A DNA stretch of 64,000 nt, taken from contig CALXLV010000030.1 of the NCBI GenBank assembly GCA_944389295.1, positions 1 to 64,000 on the forward strand. Direction: 5' to 3'. Shown piece by piece: positions 50,288 to 58,668 of this stretch; position 1 is the stretch's first letter; the number at the start of each line of letters is the position of its first letter. The position numbers and the translations under genes are program-made. Below the pieces are notes generated by a model. It had not been told where the DNA came from and ran no database searches. It was given only the letters and a program-made list of their open reading frames with translations. Source of the stretch: an uncultured Spirochaetaceae bacterium. GTDB taxonomy: Bacteria > Spirochaetota > Spirochaetia > Sphaerochaetales > Sphaerochaetaceae.

Positions 50288-51116
50288 TTTACAGATAGGA
50301 AAAGGACCTTTTCGCAATATTGCTGCATATATCATAGGAATACTTCTCGTCATCATATTGATAGCTCCTCCTATTTATATGATTTCTATATCATTCAAAA
50401 CTGGGCGAGATGTCTTCAGCATGCCGCCTAAATTCATATTTACTCCATCACTGGAGAATTATAAGGAGATTTTCTCTTCACGAGGTTTTCTTGATACCGT
50501 ATTCAATACGGTTGTCATCAGCCTCATTTCAACACTCCTTACAGAGGTCATTGGAGCTATGGCTTCATACAGCATTGCAAAATTCAGGACAGGTGGAAGG
50601 CCTGTTCTCTACAGTGTGCTGATAATGAGAGTACTCCCATCTGTCGTTCTGGGACTTCCACTTTTCATAATGTTCTCAAAACTCCATATTCTAGATACTA
50701 TCGGTGGACTTACTCTTGCATATATTGGATTTCTCCTGCCCAATACCGTATGGCTAATGATTCCGTTCTTCCAAGGTGTTTCAAAGAGCATCGAAGAGGC
50801 TGCAAGAATTGATGGGTGTTCAAACTTGAGAACATTTATGAGCATATCCCTTCCTCTTTGTCGTTCAGGAATTATTGTCACGACGGTGTACAACATAACA
50901 GGTGCATGGAACCATTTCTACTATGCTCTGACGCTTGCACCAACAAAAACGCGGGTTCTCTCAGTTGAGGCATCACAGTATGTAGGGGAGTATGCTGTGC
51001 AGTGGGGAACGGTTGCTGCAATATCTGCTGTATTGATAATTCCGCCAGCTGTCCTAATATTCTTCATCCAGAAGCAGCTTATTTCAGGACTGTCTCTTGG
51101 AGGCGTCAAAGGATGA
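50280..51116 (+). CDS. Sugar ABC transporter permease, MalG/UgpE type
   Basis: A 278-residue permease overlapping its partner by 8 bp. GAGGGGG at 50268-50273 precedes ATG 50280, favoured over GTG 50265. The chain has MISISFKTGRDVFSMPP after the first membrane segment, the EAA loop EAARIDGCSNLRTFMSISLP, and ends LISGLSLGGVKG, typical of MalG-type subunits. It ends 1 bp before the convergent regulator's stop. Confidence 0.92.
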   Translation: MTDLQIGKGPFRNIAAYIIGILLVIILIAPPIYMISISFKTGRDVFSMPPKFIFTPSLENYKEIFSSRGFLDTVFNTVVISLISTLLTEVIGAMASYSIAKFRTGGRPVLYSVLIMRVLPSVVLGLPLFIMFSKLHILDTIGGLTLAYIGFLLPNTVWLMIPFFQGVSKSIEEAARIDGCSNLRTFMSISLPLCRSGIIVTTVYNITGAWNHFYYALTLAPTKTRVLSVEASQYVGEYAVQWGTVAAISAVLIIPPAVLIFFIQKQLISGLSLGGVKG

Positions 51117-51117
51117 T

Positions 51118-51846
51118 TCAGTAATCTATCTTCTTGATTATGAATTCGAACTTGTCTGCCCTCATCAGAGTGTATGCGAGTTCGAATTTTTTGTCGCCGA
51201 TATAAGAGGTCGATACAGTCTTGCAGCATGTAAATCCATCTGCAACTTCAAGTAGTCTGGCATCGGAGCCATAGACATTCTCAACTGTCAGTCTTATCGT
51301 TCCGGATGTCGGTTCCTGCAGGAATTCAGTTCTCATGTAGTTTGTTATTGAAAAATTGTCCTGAAGTGGAATCTGCAGCAATCTTGCTCCATACTGCCAG
51401 AGCATGTAACTCCATGTTATTGCAACAGGTACATCATCTATAAGTCTTAGGCGTTTTAGATATACCGCTTTTTCATTCGGCTGCGCATCAAGCTCTCCTG
51501 CTATAGCACTGTCAAGCAGTTCTGTTCTGATCTGGAGTATCTGTGTTGATGGGTGAATATCCTTCTCGCTCTCCATCATTCCGAAGAAACGGGTTTTTGA
51601 AGAGGAAAGGTCTCTGGAGATTTTTGGCTGAGCTACATAAGTGCCTTTTCCTTGCTTGCGGAATATATATGAGTCATTCTGAAGCATCTGAAGCGCAGAG
51701 ATGATCGTTGTCCGGCTGACTTTGAATCTTGTACAGAGCTCAGCTTCGCTTGGAAGCATTTCTCCTGGTTTAAATACACCTTTTACTATCGATGTCCTGA
51801 GCTGCTCATAAATTTGATATTTCAAAGGGACATTGTTGAGTGTCAT
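51118..51846 (-). CDS. GntR-family regulator, HutC/UTRA subfamily
   Basis: A 242-residue regulator. The winged helix has VPLKYQIYEQLRTSIVKG, LPSEAELCTRFKVSRTTIISALQML and the QGKGTYVAQ wing (residues about 4-72). The UTRA ligand domain follows (EKAVYLKRLRLIDDVPVAITWSYM near residue 137), ending KFELAYTLMRADKFEFII. UTRA regulators usually sense phosphorylated sugars. It is convergent with the importer operon it most likely controls. FrlR of the fructosamine systems belongs to the same subfamily. Confidence 0.9.
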   Translation of the reverse strand: MTLNNVPLKYQIYEQLRTSIVKGVFKPGEMLPSEAELCTRFKVSRTTIISALQMLQNDSYIFRKQGKGTYVAQPKISRDLSSSKTRFFGMMESEKDIHPSTQILQIRTELLDSAIAGELDAQPNEKAVYLKRLRLIDDVPVAITWSYMLWQYGARLLQIPLQDNFSITNYMRTEFLQEPTSGTIRLTVENVYGSDARLLEVADGFTCCKTVSTSYIGDKKFELAYTLMRADKFEFIIKKIDY

Positions 51847-51941
51847 CAGAACGCATTAACTCCTGAATTTTTTGATAAATAGATTATCTGTCAGCAATTG
51901 ACTGAAGTCAATCTGAATGCGGAATGCATGACAATAATGAT

Positions 51942-51971
51942 GCAGAAAAGAGGACCGCCGCAGCGGTCCTC
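51942..51971 (-). terminator. Terminator of argG
   Basis: GAGGACCGC pairs perfectly with GCGGTCCTC (51963-51971 and 51950-51958), followed on the minus strand by TTTTCTGC. Confidence 0.85.
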
Positions 51972-51997
51972 CCAGGATATCTTTGTAGGAACTGATC

Positions 51998-53230
51998 TTA
52001 TTCGTCGATTCCCTTCATTTCCCTCATCGAGGAAGCCATGAGCCTGATGGCGTTTATGTTTATGAAGCCCTTGCAGTCGATCGGGTGATAGCCGCCGGCC
52101 TTGTCCATTGAGCCGAGGTCCTCGTTGTAGAGCGAGCAGCCCGATTCGATTCCGGCGTTTATCACATTTCCCTTGTAGAGGGCGACTGTCGCCTTGCCTG
52201 TTACATACTTCTGGCTCTCATTGAAAAGCGCTGTGAGCATGTTGAACTCCGGGGCTCCCCAGTAGCCGTTGTAGATGAGCTCCGCATACTTCGGGGAGAG
52301 CATATCCCTGAGGTGCATCGCTTCCTTATCCATTGTGAGGCCTTCGAGGTTGTGATGCGCTTTCCAGAGAATCTCGCAGCCCGGAGTTTCATATACGCCC
52401 CTGCTCTTGATGCCGATGAACCTGTTCTCGACCATATCGACTCTGCCGATCGCATTGTCATGGCCCATCTTGTTGAGATAGAGGATCATCTCCACAGGAT
52501 CGGAGACAACCGTTCCGTCATTCTCGTTCTTCACATACTGCGGCACTCCGTCCTTGAAGTAGAAGGTGAGGAGAGTCTCCTTGTCGTTCGCCTTCTCGGG
52601 AGAGAGCGTGAGAGAGTAGACATCCTCAGGGCATCTCTTTGAGGGGTCCTCGAGGATTCCTGCCTCGTGGGAGATATGGATGAGATTCTCATCCTCGCTG
52701 TAAGGCTTCTTTGTTGTAGCCTTCACGGGGATTCCGTTCTCCTCAGCATATTTCATCATGTCTGAGCGTCCTTCGAACTGGGAAAGCCACTCCTCGTCCT
52801 TCCAGGGGCTGATGATCTTCACGTCGGGCATGTTCATGTAGTAGCCGAACTCGAACCTTACCTGATCATTGCCCTTTCCGGTTGCGCCGTGGGCTACATA
52901 CTTTGTGCCTTCCTTCTTGGCAATCTCAATATGCCTCTTGGCGATGATGGGCCTTGCCAGCGATGTGCCGAGCATATATGTTCCCTCGTAGATCGTGTTT
53001 GCCTTGAGGGCAGGGAAGATGTAGTCAGTCACGAGCGGCTTCTTGAGATCCTCTATATATACTTTGCTTGCACCTGTGGCGTAAGCCTTCTCCTCAACGG
53101 CCTTGAAGTCCTCCTTCTGGCCGACGTCCGCAACGTAAGCGATGACGTCAAAGCCCTTGTTGGCAAGCCATTTGAGAATGACCGATGTATCCAGTCCGCC
53201 AGAATATGCAAGAATGATTTTCTCTTTCAT
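51998..53230 (-). CDS. argG: Argininosuccinate synthase
   Basis: A 410-residue enzyme joining citrulline and aspartate with ATP. The N-terminal P-loop [18 protein letters not shown] is at residues 5-22, [18 protein letters not shown] near residue 108 binds citrulline and aspartate, and [23 protein letters not shown] is near residue 260. Length and motifs are normal. It is monocistronic, with a promoter and ARG-box-like sites upstream and a terminator; argH is not in the window. Confidence 0.97.
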   Translation of the reverse strand: MKEKIILAYSGGLDTSVILKWLANKGFDVIAYVADVGQKEDFKAVEEKAYATGASKVYIEDLKKPLVTDYIFPALKANTIYEGTYMLGTSLARPIIAKRHIEIAKKEGTKYVAHGATGKGNDQVRFEFGYYMNMPDVKIISPWKDEEWLSQFEGRSDMMKYAEENGIPVKATTKKPYSEDENLIHISHEAGILEDPSKRCPEDVYSLTLSPEKANDKETLLTFYFKDGVPQYVKNENDGTVVSDPVEMILYLNKMGHDNAIGRVDMVENRFIGIKSRGVYETPGCEILWKAHHNLEGLTMDKEAMHLRDMLSPKYAELIYNGYWGAPEFNMLTALFNESQKYVTGKATVALYKGNVINAGIESGCSLYNEDLGSMDKAGGYHPIDCKGFININAIRLMASSMREMKGIDE

Positions 53231-53253
53231 TGTTTATCTCCTCGATGGCTTGT

Positions 53254-53303
53254 ATTATGCATATTCATCGACTTTGTGCAATAGATTTATGCATAAATAT
53301 TCA
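53254..53303 (-). promoter_or_regulatory. argG promoter with two ARG-box-like sites
   Basis: On the minus strand TTGCAC (53276-53281) and CATAAT (53254-53259) are 16 bp apart. Two related elements built on TGAATAT and ATGCATAA lie at 53254-53267, overlapping the -10, and 53287-53303, just before the -35. They resemble ArgR/AhrC boxes (TGAAT-type arms), which would repress argG when arginine is plentiful. The match is imperfect. Confidence 0.5.
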
Positions 53304-53394
53304 AAAATTGAAATAAAACCTTTTAACTCTGCATTATTGATGCATATGGCCGGGAAAATTAAGCCAAACCTGAGCATATAAAGTTCTGTGAATG

Positions 53395-53555
53395 AAAGGC
53401 GAGGTCCGCCGGAGATAATTGCGGTGAAAAATAATTCCCCAGCGGCTCTGCTCCGCTGGGGAGTGTGCGCCCCGGACTATTCCAGAGACGTCTATGGCAG
53501 TCCCTCTTCTGGGCGACCTGGCTGTGCCATTTAAGCCACTGCTTACTGAATAACA
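53395..53555. ncRNA. Structured intergenic region, candidate non-coding RNA
   Basis: This 390-bp gap has no convincing gene. Its middle is GC-rich with a 12-bp stem (53434-53445 with 53453-53464, based on CCCCAGCGG/CCGCTGGGG). A second compound hairpin (GGACT/AGTCC around CCA-AGA/TCT-TGG, 53473-53503) follows, flanked by AT-rich DNA. I compared it with 6S, SRP, tmRNA and RNase P hallmarks and found none. Strand and ends are unknown. Confidence 0.35.
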
Positions 53556-53676
53556 TGGAAAAATGATTCTGTAAATGGGTTTTGTAGGAAAAAGTATTGA
53601 ATCTGTATAACTCCTTACAGATGTGATTCAGATATTGATGTTGATTATGCTGTCCTTATTCCGTACATTCAGATGT

Positions 53677-54456
53677 ATGAAAGGATTTTTCATAAAAAAG
53701 GCTTTCTTCGACGGCTGGGACAATCTCATCGGCCTCGTGATCTTCAATCTGGTTTATATCGCGCTCTTCTTCCTCGCTTTCTGGGCGAGCACGCAGCTGG
53801 GGCTAATTCTCCCTGCCGCAGGATATGCGCTGGTGGCTTTATCTCTTCTCATTGTCTCTGTGCTGATGGGCGGGACGGCCTCTGTCGCACACAGCTATTC
53901 TGATTACAAAAGAGATTCATGGCAGTCCTTCATCTCGGGAATAAGAAGGAATATAAGGCACTCGCTTCTTCATTTTGTCTTTCTTCTCTTTGCGGTCTCA
54001 AACGTCGCCCTGATCATTCCGTTCTATCTTGCATACGGCAACATCTTCGGTACCGTGATCGCTGTTTTGATGATATGGATTGAGGTGGCGGTCATTCTCG
54101 CGCTTCCGTATTATTTCCCCCTTATGAATCTGCTTCCCGCAGACAGACCGCTGAAAACGGCGAAGAAGTGCCTGATCGTTGTCGGCGACAACATGGGCTT
54201 CACGCTTTTCTATCTTGTCTACAATCTCATCTGCACCGTGCTCTCCGTTTTCACGCTCGGCCTTGTTCCCGGGCTCTCAGGCATGCAGCTCGCGGCTCAG
54301 GACGGGATGAAGCTCCTGATGCTCAAGTATGATTATCTTGAGGAGAATCCGGATGCAGACAGGAAGCATATCCCCTGGGATGAGCTTCTCTATGATGAGA
54401 GGGAGAAGGTTGGGCCGAGATCGCTCAAGTCGATGATATTCCCCTGGAAGTATTGA
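53677..54456 (+). CDS. Integral membrane protein of unknown function
   Basis: A protein of about 259 residues with five or six hydrophobic segments. It starts MKGFFIKKAFFDGWDNLIGLVIFNLVYIALFFLAF and includes an ILPAAGYALVALSLLIVSVLMGG segment. The hydrophilic C-terminus has MKLLMLKYDYLEENPD. I cannot name the family. The open frame starts at 53623, but the hydrophobic pattern fits ATG 53677; neither has a good ribosome site. It ends 1 bp before the CYTH gene, so the three following genes look like one operon. Confidence 0.7.
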   Translation: MKGFFIKKAFFDGWDNLIGLVIFNLVYIALFFLAFWASTQLGLILPAAGYALVALSLLIVSVLMGGTASVAHSYSDYKRDSWQSFISGIRRNIRHSLLHFVFLLFAVSNVALIIPFYLAYGNIFGTVIAVLMIWIEVAVILALPYYFPLMNLLPADRPLKTAKKCLIVVGDNMGFTLFYLVYNLICTVLSVFTLGLVPGLSGMQLAAQDGMKLLMLKYDYLEENPDADRKHIPWDELLYDEREKVGPRSLKSMIFPWKY

Positions 54457-54457
54457 G

Positions 54458-54991
54458 ATGCGCGAAATAGAGATGAAAGCGAGGATCGGGGATGCGGATA
54501 AAACCGCCGCTTTTCTGACATCGAGGTTCGGCTCTCCGCATCCCGTTCACAAGCTGGATCACTACTTCCGCCGTCCCGGCGAGAACATTCAGGCGCTGAG
54601 AATACGCAGGAACGGTGATCTTCTTGAGTTCACAGCCAAGAGAACATCATCTGTGGACGGACGGGAGGATAACGAGGAATTCGAGTTCCGGGCCCTGCCG
54701 TCCGAGCTCGATGCCGCCGTATCTTTCTTTCATGTGCTCGGCTACGAGGATTTCTTTATAAAGAAGAAGGACGGCTGGGAGTGGTTTGACGGAGAAGCCC
54801 ACATAGAGCTTCTCTCTGTGAATGATCTGGGCTGGTTTCTTGAAATAGAGATACTTCTGCCTTTCTCATCACAGAAAAGTGATGCCATCAGGGCGGAGGA
54901 GCATATACTCTCGCTGATGCGCGATGCGGGAGTAGGGAGCGGCGGCATAGAAAGACGTTCGTACCGTGAGATGATAACAGGGAGGAAGTGA
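54458..54991 (+). CDS. CYTH-domain protein, class IV adenylate cyclase-like
   Basis: A 177-residue CYTH/triphosphate-tunnel protein starting MREIEMKARIGD, the ExExK signature that binds metal and triphosphate. HKLDHYFRRPGENIQALRIRRNGDLLEFTAKR follows near residues 28-60, with alternating charged strands and FLEIEILLPF near residue 130. Relatives include CyaB adenylate cyclases and thiamine triphosphatases, so its product cannot be named from sequence. It overlaps the parvulin gene by 4 bp. Confidence 0.85.
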   Translation: MREIEMKARIGDADKTAAFLTSRFGSPHPVHKLDHYFRRPGENIQALRIRRNGDLLEFTAKRTSSVDGREDNEEFEFRALPSELDAAVSFFHVLGYEDFFIKKKDGWEWFDGEAHIELLSVNDLGWFLEIEILLPFSSQKSDAIRAEEHILSLMRDAGVGSGGIERRSYREMITGRK

Positions 54992-55266
54992 TGGAATTCA
55001 GGGCAAGTCATATACTGGTGAAGGATCAGAGCACAGCTGAGAAACTCTATGAGAGAGTGAAGAAAGGGGAGAGTTTTGAATCTCTCGCCCGTCAGTACTC
55101 CACATGTCCGTCCAAATCCAAGGGCGGGGACCTAGGCTGGTTCGGAGAGGGAAAGATGGTCGCCCCATTCGAGAACGCCGTCAGGCGCATGTCAAACGGA
55201 ACTATCTCCCGTCCTGTCAGAACACAGTTCGGCTGGCATATCATAAAGAAAACTGGTGTAAGATAA
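54988..55266 (+). CDS. Parvulin-type peptidyl-prolyl isomerase
   Basis: A 92-residue single-domain parvulin (PpiC type). It has FRASHILVKDQSTAEKLYERVKKGESFESLARQYS, then SKSKGGDLGWFGEGKMVAPFE and TQFGWHIIKK, the complete fold including the active-site histidines and cysteine region. There is no signal peptide, so it catalyses prolyl cis-trans isomerisation in the cytoplasm. It is the last gene of the unit with the CYTH gene. Confidence 0.9.
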   Translation: MMEFRASHILVKDQSTAEKLYERVKKGESFESLARQYSTCPSKSKGGDLGWFGEGKMVAPFENAVRRMSNGTISRPVRTQFGWHIIKKTGVR

Positions 55267-55325
55267 TTCTTGGTAATAAAAGAAAATCAATATCCAATAT
55301 GGGTTAAATGTGCCCATTGGTCTGC

Positions 55326-55360
55326 ATTTTGTCTGCGGATTTTTAATCTGTAGACAAAAT
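55326..55360. other. 15-bp perfect-type hairpin between convergent genes
   Basis: Arms 55326-55340 and 55346-55360 pair over 15 positions (two G-T) around a TTTTA loop, between the parvulin and higA stops. It could end transcription from both sides, but the T-run is weak. Confidence 0.5.
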
Positions 55361-55382
55361 TGTACTTAATGCATTCTGCTTG

Positions 55383-55712
55383 TTATCTGGCTATATGCAG
55401 CTTTGCTGATGCATTATTCCAGTCATATACTGGCAGATTCTTTGTTTCCTCCGCAAAATCATTCTTTCTGTTCCGTAGGGAGTACTCGGCCTGTACATTC
55501 ACAAAGAAGTTCAGACTCATTCCGAAGTATCTTGCAAGTCTCCAGCAGACATCATCAGACATCCGGTTTCTGCCATTGAGTATCTTGCTGAGGGCCATGG
55601 ACGAGATTCCCAGATCTTTTGCCAGCTTATAGGCAGAGAGGCCCAGCGGCTCCATCCAGTCTTCTTTGAGGTATTCTCCGAATGTTCCGAGATTGATTTC
55701 GTATGTATTCAT
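55383..55712 (-). CDS. higA: HigA antitoxin (XRE family)
   Basis: A 109-residue antitoxin with a helix-turn-helix at residues about 25-60 (LSAYKLAKDLGISSMALSKILNGRNRMSDDVCWRLARYFG). The FFVNVQAEYSLR tail is typical of HigA. ATG 55712 follows the GGAGAG 11 bp after higB; an in-frame ATG at 55727 overlaps the toxin stop. It should neutralise HigB and repress the operon at the palindrome at 56023. Confidence 0.92.
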   Translation of the reverse strand: MNTYEINLGTFGEYLKEDWMEPLGLSAYKLAKDLGISSMALSKILNGRNRMSDDVCWRLARYFGMSLNFFVNVQAEYSLRNRKNDFAEETKNLPVYDWNNASAKLHIAR

Positions 55713-55723
55713 ATTCACTCTCC

Positions 55724-56008
55724 TCAATGATAATCTGTAAACTCCACCTCATAAGCATCACCATCTTTCCATGTAAAGCAGATTCTGTATTGATCATTCA
55801 CCCGGATAGAATGCTGATGTTTCCGTTTGCTCTTTAGCTGTTCCAGCCTGTTGCTGGGAGGGATTCTGAGATCAGTGATAGTTTGTGCGCTGTTCAGATC
55901 AATCATTCTCCGCAGGGCTCTTTGGGCAATATCAGCAGGAATTTTTACCGGGGCTTTCCCGCTGAATATCAGCTCAGTATCCTTATCTTTGAATGATTTG
56001 ATCATCAT
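55724..56008 (-). CDS. higB: HigB toxin (RelE superfamily)
   Basis: A 94-residue ribosome-dependent mRNA endonuclease. The start IKSFKDKDTELIFSG, the middle LRIPPSNRLEQLKSKRKHQHSIRVNDQYRICF and the end DAYEVEFTDYH match HigB closely. It cleaves mRNA during translation when not bound by HigA. Two ATGs (56008 and 56005) follow a GGAGA site. Toxin first, antitoxin second is the usual hig order. Confidence 0.93.
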   Translation of the reverse strand: MMIKSFKDKDTELIFSGKAPVKIPADIAQRALRRMIDLNSAQTITDLRIPPSNRLEQLKSKRKHQHSIRVNDQYRICFTWKDGDAYEVEFTDYH

Positions 56009-56022
56009 TGTCTCCTGTAATT

Positions 56023-56045
56023 ATATTAAACTGGCAGTTTAATAT
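56023..56045 (-). promoter_or_regulatory. higBA operator and promoter
   Basis: An 11-bp perfect inverted repeat with a single central base (ATATTAAACTG, G, CAGTTTAATAT). On the minus strand it lies between TTGACA (just upstream, near 56046-56051) and a possible -10 TAATAT inside its right arm, so a bound HigA would occlude the promoter. Confidence 0.8.
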
Positions 56046-56162
56046 CTGTCAATATATTTATAATCATGCAGTGAATCAGTCCGGTATTAAAATATAATCA
56101 GCATCACAAATAGGTTTGACTGCCCAGTGCAAAATACCTACCATCACGATGTCTCAGGAATT

Positions 56163-56188
56163 GACTTTTATCGAGAGGCGATAAAGTC
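56163..56188. other. Inverted repeat in the AT-rich 56046-56394 gap
   Basis: GACTTTTATCG pairs with CGATAAAGTC (one extra T) around AGAGG. The surrounding 350-bp gap is AT-rich and contains no gene I can support. It is the upstream region of both higBA and rnhA. Confidence 0.4.
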
Positions 56189-56394
56189 GTTATTATTTTC
56201 ATTCCTGCAGAACACTGCAATTTCCTGCGAATTTACACAGTTCTTAAAATTTTCTAAAATATCTTAGCAATAAAAATGTAAATTCATTATTGTTCTAATT
56301 TTATAGGAGTAAACAATTTGTCAAACTTTATGACATTTTACGGCATCAGCTGTGATTTTAAAAGCAGCTTTCATATAAAGAAGGGAATGAGGGG

Positions 56395-56838
56395 ATGATG
56401 GAAGTCACCATCTACACAGACGGAGCGTGTTCAGGAAATCCCGGCCCAGGAGGCTGGGGTGCAATCCTCAGATACGGGGAGGCGGAGAAGGAACTCTCAG
56501 GGGGAGAGGAGAGTACGACAAACAACCGCATGGAGCTGATGGCCGCCATCGCTGCGCTTGAGACGCTGACGCGTCCCTGTCAGGTCGCTCTCTACTCGGA
56601 TTCAAAATACCTTGTCGACTCTGTAGGCAAAGGCTGGCTCTCATCATGGGAGAAAGCCGGATTCATCAGAAAGGGGAAAGCTGTCCCGAACACTGATCTC
56701 TGGCAGCGCCTCCTTGTGCAGCTTAGGCGTCATTCAGTCAGATTCATCTGGGTAAAGGGACACGCCGAGAATCCTCACAACAACCGCTGCGACGAGATGG
56801 CAGTGGCGGAGTGGAAGAAGATAAAGGAGAACAGTTAG
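56395..56838 (+). CDS. rnhA: Ribonuclease HI
   Basis: A 147-residue RNase H. All four catalytic acids are visible: D in [16 protein letters not shown] in [15 protein letters not shown] in [12 protein letters not shown] and D in NNRCDEMA, with the flexible-loop histidine in VKGHAEN. It removes RNA from RNA-DNA hybrids. GAGGGG precedes the start. Its TAG stop overlaps the convergent TPR gene's stop by 4 bp. Confidence 0.96.
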   Translation: MMEVTIYTDGACSGNPGPGGWGAILRYGEAEKELSGGEESTTNNRMELMAAIAALETLTRPCQVALYSDSKYLVDSVGKGWLSSWEKAGFIRKGKAVPNTDLWQRLLVQLRRHSVRFIWVKGHAENPHNNRCDEMAVAEWKKIKENS

Positions 56839-57500
56839 GAATCCTGCTGTGCGGCAGCGGAACTCTCTGAGAGAAGCCTTTCTCCTCTCAATATCCTGAG
56901 CGGAGAGTAGATGAACGGCGCCTCAGACCAATCTCTCCCTTTCTCCTCCGCGATATCCGGAGAACCTGCTGATGGGGCTATCGCCCGGAAGAAATCGCTT
57001 TCATATCCAAGCGCCATGAGCACATCGCCGTTTTCAGGAGTCCACAGCACCGCCTCCTTTGCAAGCGCCGCAGCATCCTTCTTCCTTCCTGTTTTTATAT
57101 AATGCTCGAGCAGCATACCGCGTATGTCATCGTTTCCAGGATCATAGGCGAGTATTTCCCCGAGGGCTTTCTCATAGCTGTAGTATCTTCCGCTCTCTCT
57201 GAGAGCATATGCTCTGAGATACATGAAGCGGAGCATGCCGGGAAAGAGATTCAGAGCCTCATCTGCCGTTCTTATCGCCATATTATATTCTCCCGCTTCA
57301 AGATAGGAGTACGCAAGATTGTAGTAGACTGTGGAATCTGAGGCCTCTGCGACAGCTTCCTCGTAGACCGATGCCGCCTCGCTTCCGGATAGGCCGTAAG
57401 CCTTCTCGATATAGCGTGCAGCCATCTCTTTCTCCGTCGTGCAGGAGACGAGCAGAAGCATGGCGATAATGCTAGGCAAGAACAGTTTTCTCAATTTCAA
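56835..57500 (-). CDS. TPR-containing lipoprotein
   Basis: A 221-residue lipoprotein: signal [15 protein letters not shown] with the lipid-anchored cysteine near residue 20, then tandem TPR helices ([70 protein letters not shown]). TPR lipoproteins usually scaffold envelope complexes; no partner is evident. It overlaps the end of the UPRTase-like gene by 29 bp. Confidence 0.85.
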   Translation of the reverse strand: MKLRKLFLPSIIAMLLLVSCTTEKEMAARYIEKAYGLSGSEAASVYEEAVAEASDSTVYYNLAYSYLEAGEYNMAIRTADEALNLFPGMLRFMYLRAYALRESGRYYSYEKALGEILAYDPGNDDIRGMLLEHYIKTGRKKDAAALAKEAVLWTPENGDVLMALGYESDFFRAIAPSAGSPDIAEEKGRDWSEAPFIYSPLRILRGERLLSESSAAAQQDS

Positions 57501-58524
57501 TCACCTGCTTTCTGTAAAGGTTGACGATCCCTTTGCCGTAGTCTGCAATGAGCTGGATCATGTTCCGCGGCTCTGGCCCTTCGTCCCTGCCGTTCAGTCT
57601 GTCTCCGGCATCTCCGAGCCCGGGAAGGATGTAGGCATCATCATTCAGCACCGGGTCCATCCATAGGGTATATACCTCGGCTTCGGGAATTGCCCTCGTG
57701 ACGCGGAGTGATCCTTTGAGTGCAGATATCACATTGATGAACTTTATCGATCTGGGCTTCACTCCTATCTTTCTGAGATAGTTCACTATAGTTATCAGGG
57801 AGCCTCCCGTAGCGTTCATCGGATCTGCGAATACCAGATCTTTTCCGTCAAGCACCGCAGGATCAAAGAAAGACTTTCTGAGGTCAAGCACATAGTCCAT
57901 GTCCTTCTCGCTCCTTGACTCGTCCCTCTTTATCCTGAAAAGTGCGAATGGGGTGATGAAGCCGTCCGAGGAGTGGTCCTCTATCTCCTTTGAGATGATC
58001 ATAGACGGAAGGAGCGCGCCGCGTAGCATCACGCACATGACTGTATTGCGGACGAGATCGTCCACATCTGGTATCCAGTGAACTGCATAGTTCCTCACAG
58101 GTGATGTGACGGGCGTTTTCTGCACTATCGCTCTCTTTCGTTTCAGGCACGGGTCGGAGAAGCAGTGATCGAACATCAGCTCATACGCCCTCTGGATGTA
58201 GTAGAGAAACTCCTCATGTCCTGTGTCAGGACTGCGGAGCTTCGCCGTTATTCTTGATGCAGCACCGTGCATCTCCTGCGGTGTCTCGAAGGAATAGACG
58301 TGTATGCCGGGGTTTCCAGCTGCTGCCGCCTCGAGCCTGCGGCCAATCGCACCGGCCGTTTCTGCCAGTGCTCGTTCTGCGCTCTTGTCTTTTCCGTTTT
58401 TCTCAAGTGCGGCGCAGAGATCGAGATATCCGCTGTACATGGCTGTTATCTCTTCGATCTCTTTCCTGTCTGCGGCGGTGAGGTATCCGTCAAGGTCGGA
58501 TGCATGCAGTGTGATTCTGTCCAT
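57472..58524 (-). CDS. Uracil phosphoribosyltransferase-like protein with N-terminal extension
   Basis: A 350-residue protein. The C-terminal 210 residues are UPRTase-like. PVRNYAVHWIPDVDDLVRNTVMCVMLRGALLPSM is near residue 142, the PRPP loop VFADPMNATGGSLITI near residue 233, and the uracil-binding end YILPGLGDAGDRLNGRDEG near residue 300. The first 130 residues are helical and unlike any domain I recognise, making it far longer than the usual 208. It would salvage uracil to UMP with PRPP. Start 58524 matches the gap; the TPR lipoprotein follows. Confidence 0.8.
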   Translation of the reverse strand: MDRITLHASDLDGYLTAADRKEIEEITAMYSGYLDLCAALEKNGKDKSAERALAETAGAIGRRLEAAAAGNPGIHVYSFETPQEMHGAASRITAKLRSPDTGHEEFLYYIQRAYELMFDHCFSDPCLKRKRAIVQKTPVTSPVRNYAVHWIPDVDDLVRNTVMCVMLRGALLPSMIISKEIEDHSSDGFITPFALFRIKRDESRSEKDMDYVLDLRKSFFDPAVLDGKDLVFADPMNATGGSLITIVNYLRKIGVKPRSIKFINVISALKGSLRVTRAIPEAEVYTLWMDPVLNDDAYILPGLGDAGDRLNGRDEGPEPRNMIQLIADYGKGIVNLYRKQVIEIEKTVLA

Positions 58525-58642
58525 ACAGTGAATGTTATCCCAATGAGGGATTAAGGAACAGTGCGGGCTCCGGCACTTTCTCCCTTTCCATATCCCATTA
58601 TCCGGAAATGCCGTCTCTTCTGTGGGAAAGAAAGTTCTCTTC

Positions 58643-58651
58643 TGCTATAAT
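58643..58651 (+). promoter_or_regulatory. Extended -10 promoter of adk
   Basis: TGCTATAAT at 58643-58651 is an extended -10 element 17 bp before the adk start codon; no good -35 is seen. Confidence 0.55.
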
Positions 58652-58668
58652 CGGTGCAGAGGTGAGAA

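Noticed and set aside
53395-53555. 6S RNA, SRP RNA, tmRNA or RNase P RNA
   Set aside because: None of the conserved bulge, tetraloop or tag sequences of these RNAs could be found on either strand.
53359-53556. Minus-strand frame of 65 codons in the structured gap
   Set aside because: Composition looks non-coding, and the frame crosses the 12-bp stem and hairpins.
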